The notes under the pieces are model-generated. The model saw nothing but the letters and a program-made list of their open reading frames with translations. It was not told where the DNA came from and made no database searches. 64,000 nucleotides of DNA from JBGSUZ01 sp964404895 (GTDB lineage Bacteria > Bacillota > Clostridia > Peptostreptococcales > Acidaminobacteraceae). Location: contig CAYOLV010000007.1 in assembly GCA_964404895.1 (NCBI GenBank), positions 62,001 through 126,000 of the forward strand. Reading direction: 5' to 3'. Position numbers and translations under genes: made by a program. Below, piece after piece: positions 1-7,855 of this stretch. Each line of letters begins with the position of its first letter. The stretch's first letter is position 1.

Positions 1-2
1 GG

Positions 3-2237
3 AGAGGCTTTAAAGGCGACAAATGGCAACAAGAAATAGACGTGAGAGCGTTTATTCAAGAAAACTACCAACCTTATGAAGGCGATGAATCCTTTTTAGC
101 AGGTACAACAGCTAAAACTCAAAAAGTTTGGGATAAATCCGAAGCTTTGATTAAAGAAGAAATCCAAAAAGGCATTATTGACATAGCAACTGAGAAATTT
201 TCAAGTATTGATGCTTACGGCCCAGGTTACATCGACCAAGAAAATGAAGTCATTGTAGGCTTCCAAGCAGACGCACCCCTTAAAAGATTGGTAAATCCTT
301 ACGGTGGTTTCAAAATGGTCAAAGATTCTTTGGCGGCATACGACTACCATTTAGACGAAACCATGGAAAAAAACTTTGTAGAATTCAGAAAAACCCATAA
401 CGACGGGGTATTCGACGCCTATACAGACGAAATGAAAGCTGCTAGAACAGTAGGTCTTTTAACAGGTCTTCCAGATGCCTACGGTCGTGGCAGAATCATT
501 GGCGACTACAGAAGAATTGCCCTTTACGGCATAGACAAACTCATCGCTGAAAAGCAAAAAGATTTTAAATACGTTTTAAAAGGTGCGGCCACTGCGGAAA
601 CCATTCAACTGAGAGAAGAAGTCAACATGCAAATCAGAGCCTTCAAGGCGATGAAAGTCATGGCGGCATCTTACGGTTTCGATATTTCTAAGCCAGCGGT
701 CAACGCTCATGAAGCAATCCAATTCTTCTACTTTGGTTACCTAGCAGCCGTCAGAGAAAACAACGGCGCGGCAATGTCCCTCGGTAGAAATACTACATTC
801 TTAGACATTTACCTTCAAAGAGATATTGAAGAGGGCATCCTCACAGAAGAAGGCGCACAAGAATTGATTGACCAATTGGTTATTAAACTTAGAATGGTGA
901 GACACCTGAGAACACCTGACTACAATACCTTATTCGCAGGGGATCCAACTTGGGTCACTGAGTCTATCGGCGGTATGGGTCTTGACGGCAGAACCTTGGT
1001 GACTAAAACGTCTTACAGATTTTTAAACACCCTTACAAATTTAGACCCAGCTCCAGAACCGAACATGACTGTCCTTTGGAGCGAAAGCTTCCCAGCAGCC
1101 TTCAAGCGTTACTGCATGAAGATGTCAATCGAATCTGGCGCTATCCAATACGAAAATGACGACATTATGAGACCTATTTATGGCGATGACTACGGCATTG
1201 CATGTTGCGTCTCTGCAATGCAAATCGGTAAAGAAATGCAGTTCTTCGGCGCTCGTGCAAACCTTGCAAAAGCCTTGCTTTACGCCATCAACGAAGGACA
1301 AGATGAAATGAAAATGGGTAAAGACGGCAATCCTATCCGTTTGGTTGAAGGCATCGAACCCCTTAAGGGCGAGTATTTAGAATACGATGAAGTTAAAGAG
1401 AAGTTTGACAGAGTAGTGGCGTATTTGGCATCGCTTTATGCTGACACCATGAGCACCATCCACTACATGCACGATAAATATGCCTACGAAGCTGGCCAAC
1501 TAGCCTTACATGACACCCATGTACACCGTTTTATGGCTTTCGGCGCGGCAGGCATATCTATCGTTGCAGATGCCTTTAGTGCAATCAAATATGCAAAAGT
1601 TAAGCCAATCAGAAATGAGAAAGGCTTGACAGTAGACTTTGAAATTGAGGGAGACTTCCCATGCTACGGCAATGACGATGACAGAGTTGATCAGATCGCT
1701 GTAGAAGTGGTAGAGCAGTTCAGCAGAGAGCTTAAGAAAAATCCAATTTACAGAAATGCAGAGCATACATTGTCTATTTTGACAATCACGTCGAATATGG
1801 TTTACGGCAAGAAAACAGGTGCAACACCAGACGGCAGAGCCGCAGGCATTCCGTTTGCACCAGGGGCTAATCCAATGCATGGCAGAGACAAAATGGGAGC
1901 CCTTGCATCCCTTAACTCTGTAGCAAAACTGCCATTTGCAGGAGTTTGCCAAGATGGTATTTCCAATACCTTCTCAATCTTGCCTGAAGCAGTAGGTAAA
2001 GAGGATGAAGAAAGATACCTGAACCTTGCAGCACTTCTAGACGGTTACTTCAGCCAAGGGGCCTTCCACTTGAACATCAATGCCCTTTCAAGAACGAAAT
2101 TGTTAGATGCGCTGGATCACCCAGAAAAATACCCAACTTTGACCATTCGTGTATCAGGTTACGCGGTTCACTTTAACCGTTTAACTCATGAACAAAAGCT
2201 AGAAGTTATTTCAAGAACTTTCCACCAATGTGTTTAA
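3..2237 (+). CDS. pflB: Formate C-acetyltransferase (pyruvate formate-lyase), 5'-truncated by window edge
   Basis: Glycyl-radical enzyme that cleaves pyruvate with CoA to acetyl-CoA and formate in the anaerobic cytoplasm. The reading frame is already open at base 3 and reads RGFKGDKWQQEIDVRAFI, which aligns with the E. coli PflB N-terminal region, so the GTG at 42 is not the true start and the beginning lies off the window. Catalytic Cys-Cys pair (IACCVS) is encoded at 1203-1208. The glycyl-radical motif RVSGYAV is near the C-terminus, Gly codon at 2157-2159. Other conserved blocks include TGLPDAYGRGRIIGDYRR. No terminator separates it from the activase 85 bp downstream, so the two are probably co-transcribed. 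It shares the mixed-acid theme with the formate channel at 46.1 kb and the acetate channel at 42.3 kb. Confidence 0.98.
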   Translation, partial: RGFKGDKWQQEIDVRAFIQENYQPYEGDESFLAGTTAKTQKVWDKSEALIKEEIQKGIIDIATEKFSSIDAYGPGYIDQENEVIVGFQADAPLKRLVNPYGGFKMVKDSLAAYDYHLDETMEKNFVEFRKTHNDGVFDAYTDEMKAARTVGLLTGLPDAYGRGRIIGDYRRIALYGIDKLIAEKQKDFKYVLKGAATAETIQLREEVNMQIRAFKAMKVMAASYGFDISKPAVNAHEAIQFFYFGYLAAVRENNGAAMSLGRNTTFLDIYLQRDIEEGILTEEGAQELIDQLVIKLRMVRHLRTPDYNTLFAGDPTWVTESIGGMGLDGRTLVTKTSYRFLNTLTNLDPAPEPNMTVLWSESFPAAFKRYCMKMSIESGAIQYENDDIMRPIYGDDYGIACCVSAMQIGKEMQFFGARANLAKALLYAINEGQDEMKMGKDGNPIRLVEGIEPLKGEYLEYDEVKEKFDRVVAYLASLYADTMSTIHYMHDKYAYEAGQLALHDTHVHRFMAFGAAGISIVADAFSAIKYAKVKPIRNEKGLTVDFEIEGDFPCYGNDDDRVDQIAVEVVEQFSRELKKNPIYRNAEHTLSILTITSNMVYGKKTGATPDGRAAGIPFAPGANPMHGRDKMGALASLNSVAKLPFAGVCQDGISNTFSILPEAVGKEDEERYLNLAALLDGYFSQGAFHLNINALSRTKLLDALDHPEKYPTLTIRVSGYAVHFNRLTHEQKLEVISRTFHQCV

Positions 2238-2322
2238 ACTGATGAAGGGCTGATTCATACAGTCTGATTCGCTAAAATAAATAACCAACTGGCAAGCTTA
2301 TAAGCAGAAAGGGGATAGACCA

Positions 2323-3084
2323 ATGACTACAGGACGCATTCATTCAATTGAGACCATGGGATTACTAGATGGCCCAGGCATACGCACCATTGTGTTCCTA
2401 CAAGGCTGTCCACTGCGCTGCTTGTATTGCCATAATCCTGATACACAAAATCCGAAAGGCGGCGAGAGAACGACCCCAGACGACCTCGTTAACATGGCGA
2501 AACGCTATAAGCCTTATTACCAAAGATCAGGCGGCGGCATCACCTTTTCAGGTGGTGAGCCTCTGATGCAGGGTAAGTTTTTAGTAGAATCGCTGAAAAT
2601 GATGAAAGCCGAGGGGATCCACACCGCACTGGACACCTCAGGATTTGGCGATCCTCAATATTACGAAGAAATCTTACAAAATACAGATTATCTGCTTTTA
2701 GACATCAAGCACTTTGATGAGGTTGCTCATAAAACCTTAGTAGGTCTCAGTCGAAGTGGTCAAAGAGCCTTCCTTGAAGCCCTTAAGAACTTCAAAGGGA
2801 AAATTTGTTTCAGACATGTGATGGTGCCAGGCTTCACAGATTCAGAGGAAGCTATGGACGGACTGGCAGAACTCCTTGTGAATTATCAGACACTCATTGA
2901 TAAGATTGAAATTTTACCTTATCATAAAATGGGAGTGAGTAAATATACTCAGCTTCAAAAAGAAGACCCGTTGGCAGGAACTCCACCAATGGACAAAGAA
3001 AAAGCCAAAGAACTTCAAGGCTATTTGATTGACCGTGTTAAAACGTTACATGACCATAAAAGAAGACAAGCAGCTTCTGCGTAA
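2323..3084 (+). CDS. pflA: Pyruvate formate-lyase activating enzyme (radical SAM)
   Basis: 253-residue radical SAM enzyme that installs the glycyl radical on pyruvate formate-lyase using S-adenosylmethionine. The cluster motif CPLRCLYC (C-x3-C-x2-C) lies near residue 30 and is followed by the activase signature GGGITFSGGEPLMQ. The length matches E. coli PflA (about 246). An AGAAAGGGG ribosome binding site precedes the ATG. It directly follows its substrate gene, the usual arrangement, and is followed by an FNR-type regulator. Close relatives such as glycerol dehydratase activases carry an extra ferredoxin insert that is absent here, which supports PflA. Confidence 0.96.
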   Translation: MTTGRIHSIETMGLLDGPGIRTIVFLQGCPLRCLYCHNPDTQNPKGGERTTPDDLVNMAKRYKPYYQRSGGGITFSGGEPLMQGKFLVESLKMMKAEGIHTALDTSGFGDPQYYEEILQNTDYLLLDIKHFDEVAHKTLVGLSRSGQRAFLEALKNFKGKICFRHVMVPGFTDSEEAMDGLAELLVNYQTLIDKIEILPYHKMGVSKYTQLQKEDPLAGTPPMDKEKAKELQGYLIDRVKTLHDHKRRQAASA

Positions 3085-3180
3085 TGCAGGGGCTTGTTTC
3101 TGTTATAAAGTTTCTGCTTAAATAGAGAGAGGCAATGCCGATTATCTGGGAAGTGAATGGCTTCCGTGAAGGGAGAAAAA

Positions 3181-3900
3181 ATGGAGACGTTGGACTGTTC
3201 TTGCGAAAAATGTGTAAAATGTGGCAAACGAAACTGCATCAACAATATACCTTTGCTTTCTAACCTATCAGATGACGAAGCTTTTAAAATTTCCAGTGGG
3301 GTCACCAATGTAAGCTACAAAAAGGGTGACTTTTTGTTTAAAGCCGGGGAAAAAGCCAATAAACTCTTTATTCTCTGCCAAGGCAAAATCAAGTTATTTA
3401 AAGTAAACAGCGAAGGAAAAGAGCAAATTATCTATATCATGTCAGGTGGGGACTTTTTCGGGGCCTTTAACCTTCTTAAGGAAGATGAATTTGATTTAGA
3501 TGCAGTTGCACTCGAAGACTCAGAAGTGAGTTTGCTCGCTAAAAGTGAGTTTGACAAAATTATTCTCTCTAACCCAGAAATCACCCTTAAAGTATTTGAA
3601 AAAGCCTATGAGCGTATTACTAAAGCAGAAGCCTTGGTCGAACGGCTTTCAATCAATAATTTAGACATAAAGGTGGCAGGGCTATTAGTGCACCTGGCCA
3701 AAGAATACGGCGTACAGACCAAAGCCGGCACCCTGATCAAACTCACCATTAGCCGTGAAGAAATGGGTAGCTACGCAGGTATTGCCAGAGAGACCATGAG
3801 TCGAAAGCTCAGTCAATTTCAAGAGGTTGGGTTGATTGAGTTTAAAAGTAAAAAGCAGATTTTAATACGCTCTATGGAAGCGCTGGAAAATATGCTTTAA
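3181..3900 (+). CDS. Crp/Fnr-family regulator with N-terminal cysteine cluster (FNR-like)
   Basis: 239-residue transcription factor with a cyclic-nucleotide-binding-type beta barrel followed by a winged helix-turn-helix. I place the start at the ATG at 3181, behind GAAGGGAG, rather than the ATG at 3157. The N-terminus carries five cysteines (C6, C8, C11, C14, C19), a pattern expected of an oxygen-labile iron-sulfur cluster. The fourth ligand of E. coli FNR (C122) has no equivalent at the same place; the only other early cysteine is C66. The recognition helix contains E-x-x-S-R (RETMSRKL) as in FNR, so a TTGAT-N4-ATCAA type site is predicted. Adjacency to pflBA suggests it controls fermentation genes. 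That role is inference. Confidence 0.88.
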   Translation: METLDCSCEKCVKCGKRNCINNIPLLSNLSDDEAFKISSGVTNVSYKKGDFLFKAGEKANKLFILCQGKIKLFKVNSEGKEQIIYIMSGGDFFGAFNLLKEDEFDLDAVALEDSEVSLLAKSEFDKIILSNPEITLKVFEKAYERITKAEALVERLSINNLDIKVAGLLVHLAKEYGVQTKAGTLIKLTISREEMGSYAGIARETMSRKLSQFQEVGLIEFKSKKQILIRSMEALENML

Positions 3901-3912
3901 ATCAGTTAGAAT

Positions 3913-3947
3913 AAAAGAGTTGATGGTAATTCATCAACTCTTTTTTG
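3913..3947 (+). terminator. Rho-independent terminator after the FNR-like gene
   Basis: A 13-bp stem ending in GAGTTGATG / CATCAACTC with a 6-nt loop runs into T6, starting 13 bases after the stop codon. It closes the pfl-regulator unit. Confidence 0.9.
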
Positions 3948-4018
3948 ATGCCAGTAGCCAAGCGAATAGTTTGCAGAGGGACTCAGTGCCCTGAACTTTA
4001 TTTTAACGGAGGTGCAAT

Positions 4019-4381
4019 GTGACCAATTTGTCATTAGCCATATTTTTAGGTGTAATTTTGACCATAATCGGATTTTCGTGTCATAAGTTTTACAAGGAAA
4101 AACAGTACCGCGTCATGATTGCCTTTACCATCTTGGGAGCGGTGTTGGCCTATTACTTTAAAGGGATTACAGATGCTAGAACGGCAGTTGGCGGCATAGG
4201 CGTTGAAGGCATTTTCATGGCGGTAACCGTGATGATTATCTTTTTAATGGATGGAATCATTGGTCAGTTTGTCAGTATTTATTTAAGCAAGGAGCATTCA
4301 AGAAACAGTAAAATTGCAGTCTCTATTGGCGGCATTTTCATGATTGTCAGCTCAATAATGACGCTGATCAATATCCTATGA
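4019..4381 (+). CDS. Small hypothetical membrane protein
   Basis: 120 residues with about four hydrophobic segments (residues 5-20, 33-48, 62-85 and 100-119) and short charged loops. I do not recognise a family. The start is the GTG at 4019, with GGAGG seven bases upstream; the overlapping ATG at 4017 runs straight into TGA and cannot be used. Its stop overlaps the next start (ATGA at 4378-4381), so translation of the EcsC-like partner is probably coupled to it. The pairing suggests a joint membrane function, but no activity can be assigned. Confidence 0.75.
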   Translation: MTNLSLAIFLGVILTIIGFSCHKFYKEKQYRVMIAFTILGAVLAYYFKGITDARTAVGGIGVEGIFMAVTVMIIFLMDGIIGQFVSIYLSKEHSRNSKIAVSIGGIFMIVSSIMTLINIL

Positions 4382-5118
4382 AAAATCCAAGGTATGTCGA
4401 TCTTCAAGACTGGTTGAAAACTGAAATGAAAAATGCCAATATTTTTGATCGAGCAGCAGATAGAATTCAAAAGGTGTTTCAAAATATTGTGCCCAGTCAA
4501 ATTAATAGTGCTATTACAAAGGGAATGGAAGGGTTCACCCGTGTCGTGATGAGTGGTTCTGGGATCATGCTTCCTAAAGCAGAAACGGATATTGCTATTG
4601 AAGAGTCTGGAGTTCGGGCTGAAAAATCTATTCAAAATTATGTCCACATGGGTATGCTCAGTGGTGCGGGAACCAGTGCGGGAGGTATTTTAACAGGTTT
4701 GCTAGATTTACCCCTACTCATGAGTTTTAAAATCAAATTGATATTTGAGATTGGCAGCCATTATGGCTATGATATGAAAGACCCGAGAGAAAGATATTTT
4801 GCACTGCTTATTTTTAGAGAAGCTTTTTCAAGCCCTGTACGAAAAAAAGAGCACCTTCAGGCGCTCATTGCATTTGAATCTATAAAAGAAAAGTTAGAAG
4901 AACCCTTAGAGAAGATTGACTGGAAGGGATTCCAACAAGAATATCGAGACTATATCGACCTTGCAAAACTACTGCAGTTTATTCCTGGCATAGGCATTGT
5001 TATTGGAGCAACAGTGAACAGACAGCTTATGATGCAATTGGGTAAAACAGCCATCAAAGCCTATGAGCTTAGACATTTTCAAAAATTCCCCGAGAAGCGG
5101 GTCATTTCAAAGCATTAA
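4378..5118 (+). CDS. EcsC family protein
   Basis: 246 residues matching the EcsC family pattern: a central glycine-rich hydrophobic segment (GAGTSAGGILTGLLDLPLLM), a tract beginning KIKLIFEIGSHYGYD, and a C-terminal hydrophobic stretch (FIPGIGIVIGATV). In Bacillus, EcsC accompanies the EcsAB ABC transporter. No ecsAB lies here; the partner is instead the small membrane protein overlapping its start. The molecular role of EcsC-type proteins is not firmly known. The 3' end overlaps the convergent small gene on the minus strand by 17 bp. Confidence 0.85.
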   Translation: MKNPRYVDLQDWLKTEMKNANIFDRAADRIQKVFQNIVPSQINSAITKGMEGFTRVVMSGSGIMLPKAETDIAIEESGVRAEKSIQNYVHMGMLSGAGTSAGGILTGLLDLPLLMSFKIKLIFEIGSHYGYDMKDPRERYFALLIFREAFSSPVRKKEHLQALIAFESIKEKLEEPLEKIDWKGFQQEYRDYIDLAKLLQFIPGIGIVIGATVNRQLMMQLGKTAIKAYELRHFQKFPEKRVISKH

Positions 5119-5293
5119 TCTGAATTTCCTTTTCTAGTATTTTATAAGACTTAGCAACGGCCTCTGGCAGAGGCTCATAAATCCATTTCATTGCAATACT
5201 TGCCAGCAAGGATTTTTGTTGTCGTTCCGATAGAGCGTCAAGAGGGATTCCTTGCTTTTTTATTTCCGTTAAAATAGCTTCTCTATTTTCCAC
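5102..5293 (-). CDS. Small hypothetical protein (63 aa)
   Basis: Soluble, charged, helical small protein containing ALSERQQKSLLASIAMKWIYEPLPEAV. I choose the GTG at 5293-5291 because AGGAGG lies just upstream of it. The longer frame reaching 5335 would start inside the ribosome binding region and a TATA-like stretch, and adds residues of unlikely composition. It is convergent with, and overlaps by 17 bp, the EcsC-family gene. I do not recognise a family. Confidence 0.6.
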   Translation of the reverse strand: MENREAILTEIKKQGIPLDALSERQQKSLLASIAMKWIYEPLPEAVAKSYKILEKEIQINALK

Positions 5294-5340
5294 AACAACA
5301 CCTCCTGTCACAGTAGTGTTTTTTTTATACCCCAAAAATA

Positions 5341-5369
5341 AAAAAACCTCTCAGAAAAAGAGGTTTTTT
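5341..5369. terminator. Terminator between sodA and the small minus-strand gene, usable in both directions
   Basis: AACCTCT / AGAGGTT stem with a 7-nt loop, flanked by A-tracts on one side and T6 on the other, so it can act on either strand. On the minus strand it lies just after the sodA stop codon. On the plus strand it lies beyond the EcsC gene. Confidence 0.85.
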
Positions 5370-5402
5370 CGTGAAGGAATGTATGAAGGTCAGGGGGGTG
5401 AC

Positions 5403-6014
5403 CTATTTTAACTTCTGATAGCGATTTTCAGCAACGGACCAGTTAATCACATTCCAAAATGTAGCAATATAGTCTGGTCGTCTATTTTGGAATTTAAGGT
5501 AATAGGCATGCTCCCATACATCTAACCCAATAATAGGGTTTAAACCATCGGAAAGGGGACTGTCCTGATTTGGACTTGAGATAATTTCAAGTTTGTTTTC
5601 TGAATTTAGAACCAGCCAAGCCCAGCCGCTGCCAAAACGAGAAATGGCAGCTTGAGAAAACTTCTCTTTGAACTGGTCCAAAGAACCAAAAGCACTTTCA
5701 ATTTCTGTCTTTAAATCGCCTATCGGTTCATGACTGCCTTCTGGATTTAATAATTCCCAGAAAAGTGAGTGATTCAAATGACCGCCCCCATTGTTTCTCA
5801 CAGGGGTACGAATATCTTCTGGTAAATCTCCAAGATTTTGAATCAAAGCCTCTAAGGTCTTTTCATGAAGTTCAGGATGTTTGTCTAGGGCGGCGTTTAA
5901 ATTATTGACATAGGCTTGGTGGTGCTTGCTGTGGTGAATTTCCATAGTCAAAGCATCTATATGGGGCTCAAGTGCGTTGTACGCATAAGGTAAAGCTGGA
6001 AGTTGATGTGCCAT
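5403..6014 (-). CDS. sodA: Superoxide dismutase (Fe/Mn family)
   Basis: 203-residue cytoplasmic enzyme converting superoxide to oxygen and peroxide. The N-terminal LPYAYNALEPHID start, the helical hairpin IHHSKHHQAYVNNLN, the GGGHLNHSLFWELLNP block and the C-terminal DVWEHAYYLKFQNRRPDY block are all present. Metal ligands fall at H27, the His of the NHSLFW region, and the Asp and His of DVWEH. The length is normal. Whether it prefers Mn or Fe cannot be settled by eye. It has its own promoter with a Fur-like box and is followed by a terminator, so it appears monocistronic and iron- or metal-regulated. Confidence 0.96.
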   Translation of the reverse strand: MAHQLPALPYAYNALEPHIDALTMEIHHSKHHQAYVNNLNAALDKHPELHEKTLEALIQNLGDLPEDIRTPVRNNGGGHLNHSLFWELLNPEGSHEPIGDLKTEIESAFGSLDQFKEKFSQAAISRFGSGWAWLVLNSENKLEIISSPNQDSPLSDGLNPIIGLDVWEHAYYLKFQNRRPDYIATFWNVINWSVAENRYQKLK

Positions 6015-6054
6015 ATGATTAATCCTCCTAAAATTTAATTGATTTGATATTATG

Positions 6055-6088
6055 ATTATATCACTTAATGAGAATGATAATCATTAAG
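6055..6088 (-). promoter_or_regulatory. sodA promoter with Fur/PerR-like operator
   Basis: On the minus strand a TATAAT (plus-strand ATTATA at 6055-6060) is preceded by a weak -35 lying inside a palindrome. The palindrome at 6070-6088 reads GAGAATGATAATCATTAAG and matches 16 of 19 positions of the classical Fur box. Its core AATGAT-A-ATCATT is a perfect inverted repeat. Placement over the -35 region implies repression of sodA by a metal-loaded Fur-family protein. Fur versus PerR cannot be told apart here. Confidence 0.75.
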
Positions 6089-6132
6089 AAAGTATTAAAT
6101 CCGATTATTTTAGTAGGAAATAAAAATGAAAT

Positions 6133-6178
6133 AAAAAAACTGCTCATATCCATTTGTTTAAACAGATGATAAGCAGTT
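6133..6178 (-). terminator. Terminator for the MltG-like gene
   Basis: On the minus strand a stem AACTGCT / AGCAGTT, extended by an imperfect inner stem around TGTTTAAACA, runs into T7. It lies about 60 bases past the stop of the gene at 6238. Confidence 0.8.
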
Positions 6179-6237
6179 CTTTGAGTTAATAGGCAATTAA
6201 ACCATCTTCAATTGAATATTTTACTTGATGAGGGCCT

Positions 6238-6828
6238 TTATTTTTTACCAGCAATAGTGTAAATAACATCATCTAAAGTACTGCCGGCTTTAATTGTAAA
6301 AGTACCTGCCTTCAACTTTGGCCCCATTTTTAAAGCATCTACACGGGTAATGAAAGCTTTGGTGTCTGTAATAATGCCCTGCTCTTTTAATATTTTCGCA
6401 ATGGTAATGCCGGCAGAACCTGGAGGAATTACCACTTTTACATCTGCACTGACTGTATTAGAATTAGGTGTTGCAGCGGGTGTAGTTGTACCAGCAGAGG
6501 CACTAGGTTTGCCACCTTGAGAAGCAGTGTCCGTAGGTGGTGCAGTTGTGCCACTAGCAGGAGGTGTAGTCCCGTTACCGCCATCAGTTCCAGTTGTTTC
6601 TGTGTTTGCTTGGTCAGTTGTGTTGCCGCTTCCTTGAGCATCCGTACCACTCGCGGCAGGTTTGTCGGTCTTTTCTAAGACCGCTTTAGTCGATTGGCCA
6701 GTAAATTGGGTATATGCCATAGAATCAGATATTTTCCAAGATACCACGCCAAAGATCATGGTGATAATTACCAGTGAAATGATGATATCGCTAAAATCAT
6801 AAATTAAGTCTTTTATTTTTTCGCCCAT
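6238..6828 (-). CDS. Membrane-anchored protein with MltG/YceG-like N-terminal fold, no catalytic domain
   Basis: 196 residues: a short cytoplasmic tail, one membrane helix (about residues 14-32), a low-complexity Thr/Gly/Pro/Ser linker (about 50-125), and a terminal globular domain (about 128-196). That domain begins VKVVIPPGSAGITIAKILKE, continues IITDTKAFITRV, and ends LKAGTFTIKAGSTLDDVIY. This series resembles the LysM-like domain of the lytic transglycosylase MltG (YceG), but the protein ends where the MltG catalytic domain with its glutamate would begin. It is probably a cell-wall-side binding protein. A good ribosome binding site (ATAGGAGG) precedes the ATG. It is divergent from the downstream operon. 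Confidence 0.7.
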   Translation of the reverse strand: MGEKIKDLIYDFSDIIISLVIITMIFGVVSWKISDSMAYTQFTGQSTKAVLEKTDKPAASGTDAQGSGNTTDQANTETTGTDGGNGTTPPASGTTAPPTDTASQGGKPSASAGTTTPAATPNSNTVSADVKVVIPPGSAGITIAKILKEQGIITDTKAFITRVDALKMGPKLKAGTFTIKAGSTLDDVIYTIAGKK

Positions 6829-6969
6829 AATACCTCCTATAAGCTTTTACTCATATGTCTAGAATACCATAAATAGAACCCAAAGCCAATGTTAAAAGGT
6901 TTTAAAGCGGTTAAGAACGTGTTACAATCCTATTAGATCAATCTTTTAGAGAAATTGAGCGAGGGCAAA

Positions 6970-7851
6970 ATGTTAGAACCTTTAAAGCACGAAAAAGTAT
7001 GGATGAAAACCATCGAAAACTATCTGAATAAACACTATTGGCAAGCTGCTTCATTTTACCAAATTTTCCAACTGACTCACAAAGGCGAGGTCATAGGACT
7101 TATTGAGGGCTTTGAAGTCTATCCGATTACTGAACAGCTTGAAATCATTGGATTGATTGCTTCAAACGGTAAGGGTCTGACCCTTGTGCACTTTATGGAT
7201 TTGCGAGTCAAGGCAAAATACAACGTCTTAAAAACGCTGATCAGTCTAAAAACCAACTGTCTCAAAGGAGACTTATTCTCAGTAGATGTGGCGAAGCAAA
7301 TTTTGGAAAAGAGCTTGACCGAGGCACATGATGAAGCTTATTACTGGATGGCATTAGAAAATAGGTCTGAAGAACAGCTTTCAGTTGACAAGCTGACACA
7401 AAAACTAAAGGCTTATGAAGCAAAAGGCATTACGCTTTGTATGGCGAATCAAATAGATTTTCAGCAAATGGTTACTTTTTTAATAGAAGTGGAGAAGAAC
7501 TTTAACAGAAACCCACTATCGGTCAATCAGCTTAAAAAGAAGATGGACGAGAGAAGTCGTTTAGATGAGTACCTCTTAGCCGTCTACAAAGATCAGGCAA
7601 TTGGCCAGGGTCTCTTGGAGTATAGTTTATCAAAGCATCGACTCATAGGCGGCATCTATGTGGTGGAAGGCTTAAGAAATAAAGGAATCGGAGATTTGCT
7701 CACCCACGCAGTATGTCAAGTTGTGCTTGAAAAGGGCATGCTGCCTGCGCTGACAGTAGAATGTGGCAATCAGAACGCCATTTCTCTCTATGAACATGTA
7801 GGCTTTAAAATTGTAGGCGATCTCAAAACAAGTTATATAAAAATGAGGTAA
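6970..7851 (+). CDS. GNAT family N-acetyltransferase
   Basis: 293 residues. The C-terminal half carries a GNAT fold with the acetyl-CoA loop signature LRNKGIGDLL, then VECGNQNAISLYEHVGFKIVGD, the usual motif B region. The N-terminal ~130 residues are a less typical extension, perhaps a degenerate second GNAT domain. The ATG at 6970 follows GAGGG closely; a TTG at 6955 is the alternative. It is the first gene of a six-gene run, with 4 bp to the pseudouridine synthase. The substrate is unknown. Confidence 0.85.
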   Translation: MLEPLKHEKVWMKTIENYLNKHYWQAASFYQIFQLTHKGEVIGLIEGFEVYPITEQLEIIGLIASNGKGLTLVHFMDLRVKAKYNVLKTLISLKTNCLKGDLFSVDVAKQILEKSLTEAHDEAYYWMALENRSEEQLSVDKLTQKLKAYEAKGITLCMANQIDFQQMVTFLIEVEKNFNRNPLSVNQLKKKMDERSRLDEYLLAVYKDQAIGQGLLEYSLSKHRLIGGIYVVEGLRNKGIGDLLTHAVCQVVLEKGMLPALTVECGNQNAISLYEHVGFKIVGDLKTSYIKMR

Positions 7852-7855
7852 TCAA

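Noticed and set aside
1506..1952. 148-residue open frame on the minus strand
   Set aside because: Lies wholly inside pflB on the opposite strand, has no ribosome binding site and an unnatural Cys/Trp-rich composition; it mirrors pflB codon bias.
3918..3941. TTGAT ... ATCAA resembling an FNR box after the FNR-like gene
   Set aside because: The half sites are 8 bases apart instead of 4 and form the stem of an obvious terminator.
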